This document shows, piece by piece, positions 19,057-27,384 of a DNA stretch of 64,000 nt (the first letter of the stretch is position 1; each line of letters opens with the position of its first letter). The notes under the pieces are model-generated. The model had not been told where the DNA came from, made no database searches, and worked only from the letters and a program-made list of their open reading frames with translations. The DNA is from Brevibacterium permense (lineage in GTDB: Bacteria; Actinomycetota; Actinomycetes; Actinomycetales; Brevibacteriaceae), in assembly GCF_025506275.1 (NCBI RefSeq), contig NZ_QYCP01000083.1, positions 1 through 64,000 of the forward strand. Direction: 5' to 3'. The position numbers and the translations under genes are program-made.

Positions 19057-20163
19057 GTGTACTCATTGATCTTCAGACTCCTCTTCGTTCCCATGGATGC
19101 CGAACGGGCCCATCACCTCTCGTTCTCCGCTCTGCGCCTTCTTGACTCCATTCCTCTGCTCGGTCGCCTGCTCCGCGTCGTCTGTGCCCGCGGAACCGTC
19201 CGTCCCGCAAAGGTGATGGGACTGCCCTTCCCCAACCGAGTGGGTCTGGCCGCGGGGTTCGATAAGAACGGTGTGGGGGTCCGTGCTCTGTCGTCGTTGG
19301 GCTTCGGACATATCGAAGTCGGGACGATCACCGCCCATGCGCAGCCGGGCAATGATCGTCCGCGGTTATTCCGTCTGCGGAAGAATCTCGCCCTGCTCAA
19401 TCGGATGGGGTTCAACAACGACGGAGCCCGGCAGGCGTCGTTCAACATCGCCGCCGAACGGAGGAAGATCGAATCTCTCCCGCAGCGCCTGCGTCCGATC
19501 GTGGGCATCAACATCGGCAAGACGAAGGTCGTCGAGGCGGCCGATGCGGTAGCCGACTACGCCGCCTCGACCCGTGCGCTTGCTCCCTTGGCCGACTATC
19601 TCGTCATCAATGTCAGCTCACCGAACACACCCGGTCTGCGGGACCTGCAGTCCGTGGGCAGCCTGGAGCCGATCATCACCGCCGTCCGCGACACCGCCGC
19701 CGAGGTGGTCGAGCGACCGCGGTCGACGCTGGGTCATGTGCCCCTGCTGGTCAAGATCGCCCCGGATCTCGCCGACGAGGATGTGGTCGAGATCTGCGAC
19801 CTCGCTCTGCGCACCGGCGTCGACGGACTCATCACGACGAACACGACGATCGATCGCGGTGTGCTGACCGGTGCCGAGGCGGACTTCGCCGAAGGTCAGG
19901 CAGGCGGCATCTCCGGACGTCCGGTGGCCGAACGCTCACTCGAGGTGCTGCGTCTGGTCAAGAGGCATGTGGGCGACGAGCTCACCGTCATCTCCGTCGG
20001 CGGTGTCGCGGATGCGAACGACGCCCGGGCTCGAGTGGCCGCGGGCGCCGATCTGGTTCAGTTCTATTCGGAGATGATCTACTCCGGTCCGTTCTTCCCC
20101 GGCCGCATCGCACGCGGCCTCGAGTCGAGCCGACTGCTCACTCGGGGTACTGGCGGCGCTTGA
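19057..20163 (+). CDS. pyrD: Dihydroorotate dehydrogenase, class 2 (quinone-dependent)
   Basis: Membrane-associated FMN enzyme that oxidises dihydroorotate to orotate in pyrimidine synthesis and feeds electrons to quinone. The 368-residue protein has the class 2 amphipathic N-terminal helix (YSLIFRLLFVPMDAERAHHL), the FMN/substrate motifs GLAAGFDKNG and NVSSPNTPGLRDLQ, and the C-terminal GADLVQFYSEMIYSGP. I favour GTG at 19057, 6 nt after a TATTCT -10 box, i.e. a leaderless mRNA. Its 3' end overlaps the convergent DUF3043 gene by 26 bp. Confidence 0.94.
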   Translation: MYSLIFRLLFVPMDAERAHHLSFSALRLLDSIPLLGRLLRVVCARGTVRPAKVMGLPFPNRVGLAAGFDKNGVGVRALSSLGFGHIEVGTITAHAQPGNDRPRLFRLRKNLALLNRMGFNNDGARQASFNIAAERRKIESLPQRLRPIVGINIGKTKVVEAADAVADYAASTRALAPLADYLVINVSSPNTPGLRDLQSVGSLEPIITAVRDTAAEVVERPRSTLGHVPLLVKIAPDLADEDVVEICDLALRTGVDGLITTNTTIDRGVLTGAEADFAEGQAGGISGRPVAERSLEVLRLVKRHVGDELTVISVGGVADANDARARVAAGADLVQFYSEMIYSGPFFPGRIARGLESSRLLTRGTGGA

Positions 20164-20749
20164 CCTGAGGCTTGGGCATGCGCAGCGGACGCAGCTGGAT
20201 GCTGCGCATGACTGCGTAGAAGGTGATGCCCCGTTCGACCTCGCCGAACTTGTTGCGCAGTCGGTTCTTGAGGATGTAGTTGAGCACGAACCCGTCGAGG
20301 ACGATCAGTGCGATGAGACCCCAGACGGCGTAGGTGAAGTACTGCTGGATCTGCACCGGCTGCGTGAACGCGATGACGAGGATGAGGATCGCGGCAGGGA
20401 TGAAGATCTCGCCGATCGAGAAGCGGGCATCGATGTAGTCGCGGATGTACCGGCGCTGCGGACCCTTGTCACGGCGGGTGAGGTATTTCTCTTCGCCGTT
20501 CATCATGCCGATGCGTGCGCGGTCGCGCTCCTGCCGCTGCCGCTCCTTGGCTTGTCTGTTCGCAACCTTGCGATCCTTGTTCACCAAGGGCTGACGGCGC
20601 GCAGACTCCTGTTGGCTGCGCTTGGGCGTGGGCCGTCCCTTCTTCGCCTCCGCTTCGCGACGGGCGTCGGATTCTGCGGAGAGGTCGTCATGGACTGGCT
20701 GAGAGGCGGAGGTTTCGTCCTCCGCGCGAGATTTTTTGCTTCCGAACAC
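20138..20749 (-). CDS. DUF3043 family membrane protein
   Basis: A roughly 203-residue protein with a long charged N-terminal region (Lys/Arg/Glu-rich, residues 1-100) followed by two membrane helices near residues 115-133 and 140-158 and a basic C-terminal tail. This matches DUF3043, conserved beside the same genes in actinobacteria (Rv2206-like). Function is unknown. The preferred start is GTG at 20749, 7 nt downstream of a TAGTAT box, suggesting a leaderless mRNA; the frame is open to 20806. It shares a compact divergent promoter with the M20 dipeptidase. Confidence 0.85.
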   Translation of the reverse strand: MFGSKKSRAEDETSASQPVHDDLSAESDARREAEAKKGRPTPKRSQQESARRQPLVNKDRKVANRQAKERQRQERDRARIGMMNGEEKYLTRRDKGPQRRYIRDYIDARFSIGEIFIPAAILILVIAFTQPVQIQQYFTYAVWGLIALIVLDGFVLNYILKNRLRNKFGEVERGITFYAVMRSIQLRPLRMPKPQVKRRQYPE

Positions 20750-20755
20750 GAGATG

Positions 20756-20762
20756 AATACTA
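20756..20762. promoter_or_regulatory. Overlapping divergent -10 boxes
   Basis: TAGTAT read on the minus strand (20757-20762) and AATACT read on the plus strand (20756-20761) occupy the same bases. The two genes start only 24 bp apart, so one nearly symmetric element probably drives transcription both ways. Confidence 0.45.
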
Positions 20763-20772
20763 CCTTTGGAGA

Positions 20773-22146
20773 ATGAGCGAATCGACTTCAGCACTTGACG
20801 GTGCACAATTACACGCCGAATTGGACACCATCTTCGACGAGGTCCTCGGCAATCTCACGGATCTCGTCGCCATCCCCTCCGTCGCCTGGCCGAGCTTCGA
20901 CGCCGGGAATGTCACGGCCAGCGCCGAAGCGGTCGCGGGCTTGGCGCGTCAGCTCGGCCTCGAAACGGAGGTCCTCACCGCGAAGCAGTCGGACGGCACC
21001 GACGGGTACCCGGCCGTCGTCGCCTCCGTGCCGGCGCCGGAGGGCGCCCCGACCGTCCTCCTGTACGCCCATCACGATGTGCAGCCGCCCGGACGCGCCG
21101 AGGATTGGGACACCGAACCCTTCGTCGCCACCCGGAAGGGCGACCGTCTCTTCGGCCGCGGCGCCGCCGATGACAAGGCCGGGATCATGGTCCATCTCAC
21201 GGCTCTGCGTCTGCTGGCCGACCGCCTCGGCGTCGGTGTGACCCTCTTCTTCGAAGGTGAGGAGGAAGCCGGCAGCCCGAGCTTTCGCAATTTCCTCGAG
21301 ACCTACCGGGACCGTCTGCGCGCCGATGTCATCGTCGTCGCCGATTCGGGCAACTGGGCCGCGGGTACTCCGGCCCTGACGACGAGCCTGCGCGGAATGT
21401 GCGCCGTCGAATTCGAGGTCTCCACCCTCGACCACGCTGTGCATTCGGGAATGTACGGGGGAGTGGCACCGGATGCGATGCTCGCGATGACGAAGCTGCT
21501 GGCCACCCTCCATGACGACAACGGCTCCGTCGCGGTCGCCGGCCTGCACTCGAGCACAGAGACGTCCATCGACTTCGACGAGACGACTCTGCGCGCCGAC
21601 TCCGGGGTGCTCGCGGAAACCGAGCTCATCGGCACGGGCACTTTGGCCTCCCGTCTGTGGACCCAGCCGTCGATCACCGTCATCGGTCTCGACATTCCCG
21701 ATGTGGCGGTCTCCTCGAATACCCTGCAGTCCTCTCTGAAGGCCAAGCTCTCGATCCGGCTCGCGCCCGGGGACACCCCCGCCTCGGCGGTCAAGGCCGT
21801 CGAAGAGCATCTGCGCGCGAATCTGCCCTTCGGTGCGCGGCTGCGAATCGGGGAGACCGAGGGCGGTAGCCCCTGGCAAGCCGATGAGAACGACCCCGTG
21901 GTCCGGATCGCCCGCCAGGCGCTCACTGACGCTTGGGGCACCGAATCGGTGACGATGGGCATCGGCGGATCGATCCCCTTCATCGCCGATCTGCTCGATG
22001 TGTTCCCCCGCGCATCGATCCTCGTCACGGGCGTCGAAGATCCCGACGCCAGGGCTCACAGCGCCGACGAATCGCTCTACCTGCCCGATTTCAAAGCCGC
22101 GATCGTCGCCGAAGCCCTGCTACTGCAGCGCCTCGGCGACCACTGA
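20773..22146 (+). CDS. M20 family dipeptidase/metallopeptidase
   Basis: A 457-residue zinc hydrolase of the M20 family (Rv2213-Rv2206 neighbourhood; PepV/CPG2 type), expected to cleave dipeptides in the cytosol. Motifs: the metal-binding YAHHDVQPPG, catalytic WDTEPF, GRGAADDKAG and EGEEEAGSP with the general-base Glu, and a lid domain with HSGMYGG in the middle third. The start is ATG at 20773; a GGAGA lies only 2 nt ahead, so initiation may be near-leaderless. The longer open frame upstream runs antisense through DUF3043 and is rejected. Confidence 0.9.
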   Translation: MSESTSALDGAQLHAELDTIFDEVLGNLTDLVAIPSVAWPSFDAGNVTASAEAVAGLARQLGLETEVLTAKQSDGTDGYPAVVASVPAPEGAPTVLLYAHHDVQPPGRAEDWDTEPFVATRKGDRLFGRGAADDKAGIMVHLTALRLLADRLGVGVTLFFEGEEEAGSPSFRNFLETYRDRLRADVIVVADSGNWAAGTPALTTSLRGMCAVEFEVSTLDHAVHSGMYGGVAPDAMLAMTKLLATLHDDNGSVAVAGLHSSTETSIDFDETTLRADSGVLAETELIGTGTLASRLWTQPSITVIGLDIPDVAVSSNTLQSSLKAKLSIRLAPGDTPASAVKAVEEHLRANLPFGARLRIGETEGGSPWQADENDPVVRIARQALTDAWGTESVTMGIGGSIPFIADLLDVFPRASILVTGVEDPDARAHSADESLYLPDFKAAIVAEALLLQRLGDH

Positions 22147-22228
22147 TGACACAAACGGGGAATAGCTTGCCGGGCACCGACGTTGTCACCGGTGTAGCCT
22201 GGGGACAGGAACGCGATAAGGAGTAACC

Positions 22229-22582
22229 ATGACTGTGACCGAAAAAGCAGAAGCCACCCACGAGGTGGAGCTGTCGTCGACCGCTGCCGACAAGGTCCGC
22301 AGCCTTCTGGAACAGGAAGGTCGTGACGACCTGCGCCTGCGCGTGGCTGTCCAGCCCGGCGGATGTTCCGGACTGATCTATCAGCTCTATTTCGATGAGC
22401 GTTTCCTCGACGGAGACGCGGTCCGCGACTTCGACGGCGTCGAGGTCATCGTCGACCGGATGAGCATTCCCTACCTCAGCGGTTCGACCATCGACTTCTC
22501 CGACACCATCGAGAAGCAGGGCTTCACCATCGACAACCCCAACGCCGGCGGGTCCTGCGCCTGCGGAGACTCGTTCCACTGA
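22229..22582 (+). CDS. erpA: ErpA/HesB-type iron-sulfur carrier
   Basis: A-type carrier that delivers iron-sulfur clusters to apoproteins. The 117-residue protein has the three conserved cysteines: one in QPGGCSGLIY and two in the C-terminal GGSCACGDSF. It corresponds to the Rv2204c-type gene, placed as in other actinomycetes just ahead of the cytochrome oxidase genes, and could help assemble the Rieske cluster or the LipA clusters. The start is ATG at 22229 with AAGGAG. It is followed 29 bp later by aat. Confidence 0.92.
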   Translation: MTVTEKAEATHEVELSSTAADKVRSLLEQEGRDDLRLRVAVQPGGCSGLIYQLYFDERFLDGDAVRDFDGVEVIVDRMSIPYLSGSTIDFSDTIEKQGFTIDNPNAGGSCACGDSFH

Positions 22583-22611
22583 TCAGCCTCGGCTGAGGAG
22601 GAGCGATTCTC

Positions 22612-23289
22612 ATGGACCTGGAGGATCTGCGTGCCGTGTCATACACGGCAACGCAGCCCCAGGTCCTTTTGTCGTATCGGGCCGGACTCTTCCCGATGGG
22701 CGTCGGCCACGGGGGCACAGGTCGGATGGGATGGTGGGCTCCACGACGACGTGGAGTTCTGCTTCCCGGTGACCTGCGCGTGACGAAGAGCCTGCGCAAA
22801 TCGATGAAGCACTTCACCTTCACCACCAACCGGGCCTTCATGCACGTCATCCGGTCGTGTGCCGACCCGCGGCGGACGGGCAGCTGGATCACCGAGGAGA
22901 TGATCGAGCTCTACCAGGGCCTCCACGATGACGGGTGGGCGCATTCGGTCGAGGTCTGGAACGACGATGAGCTTGTCGGCGGACTCTACGGAGTCGCCAT
23001 CGGTTCGTTCTTCGCCGGCGAATCTATGTTCCACACTCAGCGGGACGCCTCGAAGGCCGCGCTGGCCCACCTCGTCGGACTATTCGACGGAGCTGACGTC
23101 GTCAGCGGAGAAAGCCGATCCACCTCGGCGGATGCGGATACGGGACCGGGGGACTGGCTCATCGACACCCAGTGGCAGACATCACACCTCGCCACCCTCG
23201 GCGTGTCGGAGATCAGCGGCCTGGAGTACTCCGCGCACCTAGATTCCGCGCTCAGGGGCGGTGTCTGTCAGCATATTCTCAACAAATGA
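22612..23289 (+). CDS. aat: Leucyl/phenylalanyl-tRNA-protein transferase
   Basis: Transfers Leu or Phe from tRNA to proteins with N-terminal Arg or Lys, marking them for the N-end-rule pathway. The 225-residue protein contains YRAGLFPMG, GWWAPRRRGVLLP, the HSVEVWNDDELVGGLYGVAIGSFFAGESMF core and the C-terminal WLIDTQWQTSHLATLGVSEI. The SGRGR segment of other family members is here SESRSTSADADTG, a variable loop. The start is ATG at 22612 with GAGGAGGAG. Probably co-transcribed with erpA. Confidence 0.93.
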   Translation: MDLEDLRAVSYTATQPQVLLSYRAGLFPMGVGHGGTGRMGWWAPRRRGVLLPGDLRVTKSLRKSMKHFTFTTNRAFMHVIRSCADPRRTGSWITEEMIELYQGLHDDGWAHSVEVWNDDELVGGLYGVAIGSFFAGESMFHTQRDASKAALAHLVGLFDGADVVSGESRSTSADADTGPGDWLIDTQWQTSHLATLGVSEISGLEYSAHLDSALRGGVCQHILNK

Positions 23290-23307
23290 ACATCTGCAGG
23301 TGAATTT

Positions 23308-23326
23308 CTACCGCGTGTAGCGGTAG
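23308..23326. promoter_or_regulatory. Inverted repeat upstream of ctaC
   Basis: CTACCGC and GCGGTAG flank a 5-nt spacer 19 bp after the aat stop and about 75 bp ahead of ctaC, next to a TCTTAT -10-like box. It could be an operator for the oxidase operon or a short aat terminator. Confidence 0.4.
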
Positions 23327-23399
23327 TCTTATGGGTGACAGAGTAAGTACACGTCTCTCGGCCTGACCTGGAGACGCAGAACGTTGTGAAAGGCTGCAC

Positions 23400-24272
23400 G
23401 TGGATTCTCCGAATCAGTCAGGACCGCAGCGGTCCTGGGCGAAGCGGCTCGGCATTCTGAGCGCCGTGTTGATACCGGCGTTGCTATCGGGTTGCACTAA
23501 AGAGCAGATCGCCACAGGATTTTTTCCCGTCGAATCGCAAGGCGCGACGAACCACACGGATGCCTATACAGCGCTGTGGAACGGCGGCTGGATCGCCCTT
23601 CTCATCGTGGGCCTCATCGTGTGGGGACTCATCCTGTGGGCCATGGTCGCCTACCGCCGCCGCAAGAACGATCGCGGACTGCCGGTGCAGATGCGCTACA
23701 GCATGCCGATCGAAATCCTCTTCACGGTGACTCCGGTCGTCCTCGTCCTCGGCTTCTTCTTCCAGAACGTCCAGGTCATGGAGAAGACGACGGATGACTC
23801 CACCCCTGGCGAGCAGGTCATCGAGGTCGCTGCCAAGCAGTGGGCCTGGGACTTCAACTATGAGACCGAAGACGTCTACTACGCCGGCACTCAGGTTGCC
23901 CTCGACGGCACCGAAGCCCCCGAGAAGACCGCTCCCGTCCTCTACCTCCCCGTCGACACCGACCTGGAGATCCGCCTGCACTCCCGCGACGTCCTCCACT
24001 CCTTCTGGGTTCCCGCCTTCCTCGAGAAGCGCGATATGATCCCCGGCCACGATCAGAGCCTGCATCTGCGTGCCGAGAAGGAAGGCGAGTACGTCGGCAA
24101 GTGTGCCGAGCTGTGCGGTGAGTACCACTCGGAGATGCTTTTCAACGTCAAAGTCGTGTCCAAGGAAGAATTCCAGGAGTACACGCAGTCGCTTGCCGAT
24201 CAGGGCAACACAGGCCAGCTGGGACCGGAGTACGATCGCAACTGGTACCCGAAAGAAGGTGCTGAGAAATGA
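23400..24272 (+). CDS. ctaC: Cytochrome c oxidase subunit II
   Basis: CuA-bearing subunit of the aa3 oxidase. The 290-residue precursor has a lipoprotein-type signal (LLSGC, Cys32), two membrane helices (roughly 58-80 and 98-117), and a periplasmic cupredoxin domain with the CuA ligands: His in [19 protein letters not shown], and Met in EML. The start is GTG at 23400 after AAAGG. The stop overlaps ctaD by 4 bp (ATGA). In actinomycetes the oxidase forms a supercomplex with the QcrCAB complex encoded further on. Confidence 0.96.
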   Translation: MDSPNQSGPQRSWAKRLGILSAVLIPALLSGCTKEQIATGFFPVESQGATNHTDAYTALWNGGWIALLIVGLIVWGLILWAMVAYRRRKNDRGLPVQMRYSMPIEILFTVTPVVLVLGFFFQNVQVMEKTTDDSTPGEQVIEVAAKQWAWDFNYETEDVYYAGTQVALDGTEAPEKTAPVLYLPVDTDLEIRLHSRDVLHSFWVPAFLEKRDMIPGHDQSLHLRAEKEGEYVGKCAELCGEYHSEMLFNVKVVSKEEFQEYTQSLADQGNTGQLGPEYDRNWYPKEGAEK

Positions 24273-25966
24273 CCGCCACGATGGATCAGGCGGCTCTTGA
24301 TGCTCCGGTAGTTCCACGGAGCAAGGGCAAGATCATCGTCGACTGGATCACGTCGACGGACCATAAGACGATCGGGTACATGTACCTCATCGGCTCGTTC
24401 TTCTTCTTCTGCGTCGGCGGTGTGATGGCGCTCATCATCCGCCTCGAGCTCTTCGAACCCGGGATGCAGATCGTTGAGACCAAGGAACAGTACAACCAGC
24501 TGTTCACCATGCACGGCACATTGATGCTGCTGATGTTCGCCACCCCGCTGTTCGCCGGCTTCGCCAATGTCATCATGCCGTTGCAGATCGGCGCTCCGGA
24601 CGTGGCGTTCCCGCGGCTGAATGCCTTCGCCTTCTGGATGTACCTCTTCGGCAGCCTTGTGGCCATCTCCGGATTCCTCACCCCTCAGGGTGCGGCATCC
24701 TTCGGCTGGACCGCCTACGCGCCATTGAGCAATACGACGTTCACACCGGGCGCCGGTGGTAACTTGTGGGTCCTCGGACTCGCCCTGCAGGGCTTCGGAA
24801 CCATCCTCGGCTCCGTCAACTTCATCACCACTGTGATCACAATGCGCGCCCCCGGCATGACTATGTTCCGCATGCCGATCTTCACCTGGAACGTCCTGGT
24901 CACCGGCATCCTCGTGCTCATGGCCTTCCAGCCGCTGGCGGCTGCGCTGCTAGTGCTCGGTTCCGACCGCGTCCTCGGTTCCCATGTGTTCAGTCCGGGC
25001 AACGGCGGACCGATACTCTGGCAGCACCTGTTCTGGTTCTTCGGCCACCCCGAGGTCTATGTCATCGCGCTGCCGTTCTTCGGCATCGTCACAGAGATCT
25101 TCCCCGTCTTCAGCCGCAAGCCGCTCTTCGGATACAAGGAACTCGTCTTCGCGACAGTAGCCATCGCTGCTCTGTCGGTGACCGTGTGGGCCCACCACAT
25201 GTACGTCACGGGCGTCGTGGCACTGCCGTTCTTCGCGTTCATGACGATGCTCATCGCAATTCCGACAGGTGTGAAGTTCTTCAACTGGATCGGCACGATG
25301 TGGAGAGGCTCGATCACATTCGAGACGCCCATCGTGTGGTCGATCGGCTTCCTCGCGACGTTCCTCTTCGGCGGTCTGACCGGAGTCATCCTGGCCAGCC
25401 CGGCCCTCGACCAGCATGTGTCCGACACCTACTTCGTCGTGGCGCACTTCCACTACGTCGTCTTCGGCACCGTCGTGTTCGCGATGTTCGCCGGATTCTA
25501 CTTCTGGTGGCCGAAGTGGACGGGCAAGATGCTCAACGAGAAGCTCGGACACATCCACTTCTGGATGCTGTTCATCGGCTTCCACGGAACCTTCCTCGTC
25601 CAGCACTGGCTGGGTGTCGACGGCATGCCGCGTCGTTACGCCGACTACCTGCCGCAGGACGGCTTCACCTGGATGAACCAGGTGTCGACGGTCGGTTCGC
25701 TGCTGCTGGGTCTGTCCATGGTTCCGTTCTTCTGGAACGTGTGGATAACCCACCGCAATGCACCCAAGGTGACGGTCGACGACCCATGGGGCTACGGAGG
25801 ATCGCTCGAATGGGCAACCTCCTGCCCGCCCCCGCGTCACAACTTCACCTCGCTGCCGCGGATCCGCTCCGAACGTCCTGCCTTCGACCTCAACCACCCC
25901 GAGCTGCTTGAGTACAGCGGTCACGGTCAGGCAGAACCCCAGCTCACAGGAGACAATGCCAAATGA
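24269..25966 (+). CDS. ctaD: Cytochrome c oxidase subunit I
   Basis: Catalytic heme a/heme a3-CuB subunit of the terminal oxidase, 565 residues with about twelve membrane helices. Visible ligands and proton-channel motifs include [10 protein letters not shown], the CuB site [23 protein letters not shown], and the heme His pair in [11 protein letters not shown]. The start ATG sits in a 4-bp overlap with ctaC, and the stop overlaps ctaF by 4 bp, so the three subunits are translationally coupled. The E-S-type end of helix VI is not resolved by eye. Confidence 0.97.
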   Translation: MTATMDQAALDAPVVPRSKGKIIVDWITSTDHKTIGYMYLIGSFFFFCVGGVMALIIRLELFEPGMQIVETKEQYNQLFTMHGTLMLLMFATPLFAGFANVIMPLQIGAPDVAFPRLNAFAFWMYLFGSLVAISGFLTPQGAASFGWTAYAPLSNTTFTPGAGGNLWVLGLALQGFGTILGSVNFITTVITMRAPGMTMFRMPIFTWNVLVTGILVLMAFQPLAAALLVLGSDRVLGSHVFSPGNGGPILWQHLFWFFGHPEVYVIALPFFGIVTEIFPVFSRKPLFGYKELVFATVAIAALSVTVWAHHMYVTGVVALPFFAFMTMLIAIPTGVKFFNWIGTMWRGSITFETPIVWSIGFLATFLFGGLTGVILASPALDQHVSDTYFVVAHFHYVVFGTVVFAMFAGFYFWWPKWTGKMLNEKLGHIHFWMLFIGFHGTFLVQHWLGVDGMPRRYADYLPQDGFTWMNQVSTVGSLLLGLSMVPFFWNVWITHRNAPKVTVDDPWGYGGSLEWATSCPPPRHNFTSLPRIRSERPAFDLNHPELLEYSGHGQAEPQLTGDNAK

Positions 25967-26364
25967 AGTCATCGATCTACGTCTTCAACCTCTGCGGCCT
26001 GTTCTTCATCGCAGTCGGGATCTTCTACGGCTTCTTCACCGACTTCACCGAGCTCGTCGGATTCCCGGCGCTGCTCCTCGTCGGACTGATGGCCCTGATG
26101 ATCGGCGTGTACCTCTGGCTGACGGATCGACGCGTCGGTCGTCAGCCTCAGGACAACGACGACGCCGAGATCTCCGACGCCGATGCCGACTACGGTATGT
26201 TCAGCCCGTGGAGCTGGTGGCCGATCGTCAGTGCGGGTGCCGCCGCCGTCGCATTCTACGGAATCGCCATGGGTTGGTGGATCTTCCCGTTCGGTGTCGT
26301 GCTCGGCATCGTTGCTCTGGTCGGTCTCACCTACGAACACGATCGCGGCGATTTCGCCCACTGA
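25963..26364 (+). CDS. ctaF: Actinobacterial cytochrome c oxidase subunit IV
   Basis: A 133-residue protein with four hydrophobic segments: two near residues 5-50 and two near 87-120, with the [15 protein letters not shown] motif between them. It matches CtaF, the small fourth subunit of the actinobacterial aa3 oxidase. Its start overlaps the ctaD stop (ATGA), and a strong terminator lies 22 bp after its stop, closing the ctaC-ctaD-ctaF operon. Confidence 0.93.
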   Translation: MKSSIYVFNLCGLFFIAVGIFYGFFTDFTELVGFPALLLVGLMALMIGVYLWLTDRRVGRQPQDNDDAEISDADADYGMFSPWSWWPIVSAGAAAVAFYGIAMGWWIFPFGVVLGIVALVGLTYEHDRGDFAH

Positions 26365-26386
26365 TTCAGTGATCTGATCGCCCGGC

Positions 26387-26425
26387 CACTGTGGCCCGGA
26401 CTCAAGTCGAGTCCGGGCCACAGTG
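26387..26425 (+). terminator. Terminator of the ctaCDF operon
   Basis: Perfect 17-nt arms around AAGTC, followed by CTATT. It lies just after ctaF and ends the oxidase operon. Confidence 0.75.
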
Positions 26426-27330
26426 CTATTCACAGAACTTCTGGCGGGCCTGTTTCGCCGGGATTTTCGCCGAGGTTGGTGACTGAATGAGGTCTGTGCC
26501 GGTGTGGCTGGCGGACGCATACGTGGTCCACTGCGGCCCCATATGTACCTCCGCAGGGTAACACTTCTGCCGTTCGCAGCCGGGGCTAGCGGAGGAATGC
26601 TCTTCCGGAGCAAGCGGCGGACTGCTGTTTGGTCTAGGTTGTTCTGAACTCATCACTTTCTTCGGTGAGCATTTCAGAATATTCAGTATCAATTCGACAG
26701 AGCACACCGCGAGGAAGGAGGCGTTGTGCCGACGCAATCGCCAAGAGCAACATCAGGTCCACCACTGTTCGCGGCGAGCGTCCACGGGGGCTCCGGCGCC
26801 AGCGAGTGTATGACTGGAGCCTGACTCTTATGCAGTCGTTGAGATGTCAGATAAGTGTGGACGAACCGAATCCGTGCAGTCGCCTCGACACGTGGAATCC
26901 ACTAGGGCGGACGCAGTCGCAGCCGGAGACGACTCTAGGCTGAAGAAAGCCCTGGTGACACTCGTTCGCTGGCCACGCTGTGGCAGTGAGTCACTGTACC
27001 GCTCAGCTCATTCTCATTCTGCCAAGCGTGGGGCCGATGAGCCTAGATCGGCAGTCGCGGCTTTCAGAGCAGCTATGCGGCGCCAGGCAACGGGCAGGGG
27101 AGAGGCAGAGCTCTCATAGCCTTCGGCGGGTGTTCCGATTCGCGGAGAATCGGATCGGATCGACACGACACTATTTCGATCAACTCGTTAGCGGCGCAAT
27201 CCAGGTGGTGCGGCCCATAGCGAGCAGGGCCTGAGACCGACAGGCTCAGGTGCAGATCTCCACGTCAGGAGGCGGAGGGCGGAGTACGCGACGGGGAGTG
27301 ACGAGTGACCGCCTCTTCTGTGAATGGAGC
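26426..27330. other. Gene-free stretch between oxidase and bc1 gene clusters
   Basis: About 900 bp without a convincing gene. Frames of 60-103 codons exist on both strands, but none shows the strong third-position G/C bias of its neighbours, a good ribosome site or a recognisable domain. Base composition looks poorer in G+C than the flanks. The best minus-strand frame (26426-26653, 75 codons) ends beside the ctaCDF terminator. It may be a decayed gene, an old insertion, or home to an unrecognised RNA. Confidence 0.5.
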
Positions 27331-27363
27331 GAGGGGCTCAGCAGTTGAACTGCTGAGCCCCTC
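27331..27363 (-). terminator. Terminator of the ctaE-qcrCAB operon
   Basis: Perfect 14-nt arms around TTGAA, starting 21 bp after the qcrB stop on the minus strand. No U-tract follows, but position and stem support termination. Confidence 0.65.
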
Positions 27364-27384
27364 ATATCTGGCGTGGCGAACCTG

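Noticed and set aside
26426..26653. 75-codon minus-strand frame in the gap after ctaF
   Set aside because: Weak third-position G/C bias, only a modest GAAGAAAG leader, no similarity I recognise; treated as non-coding.
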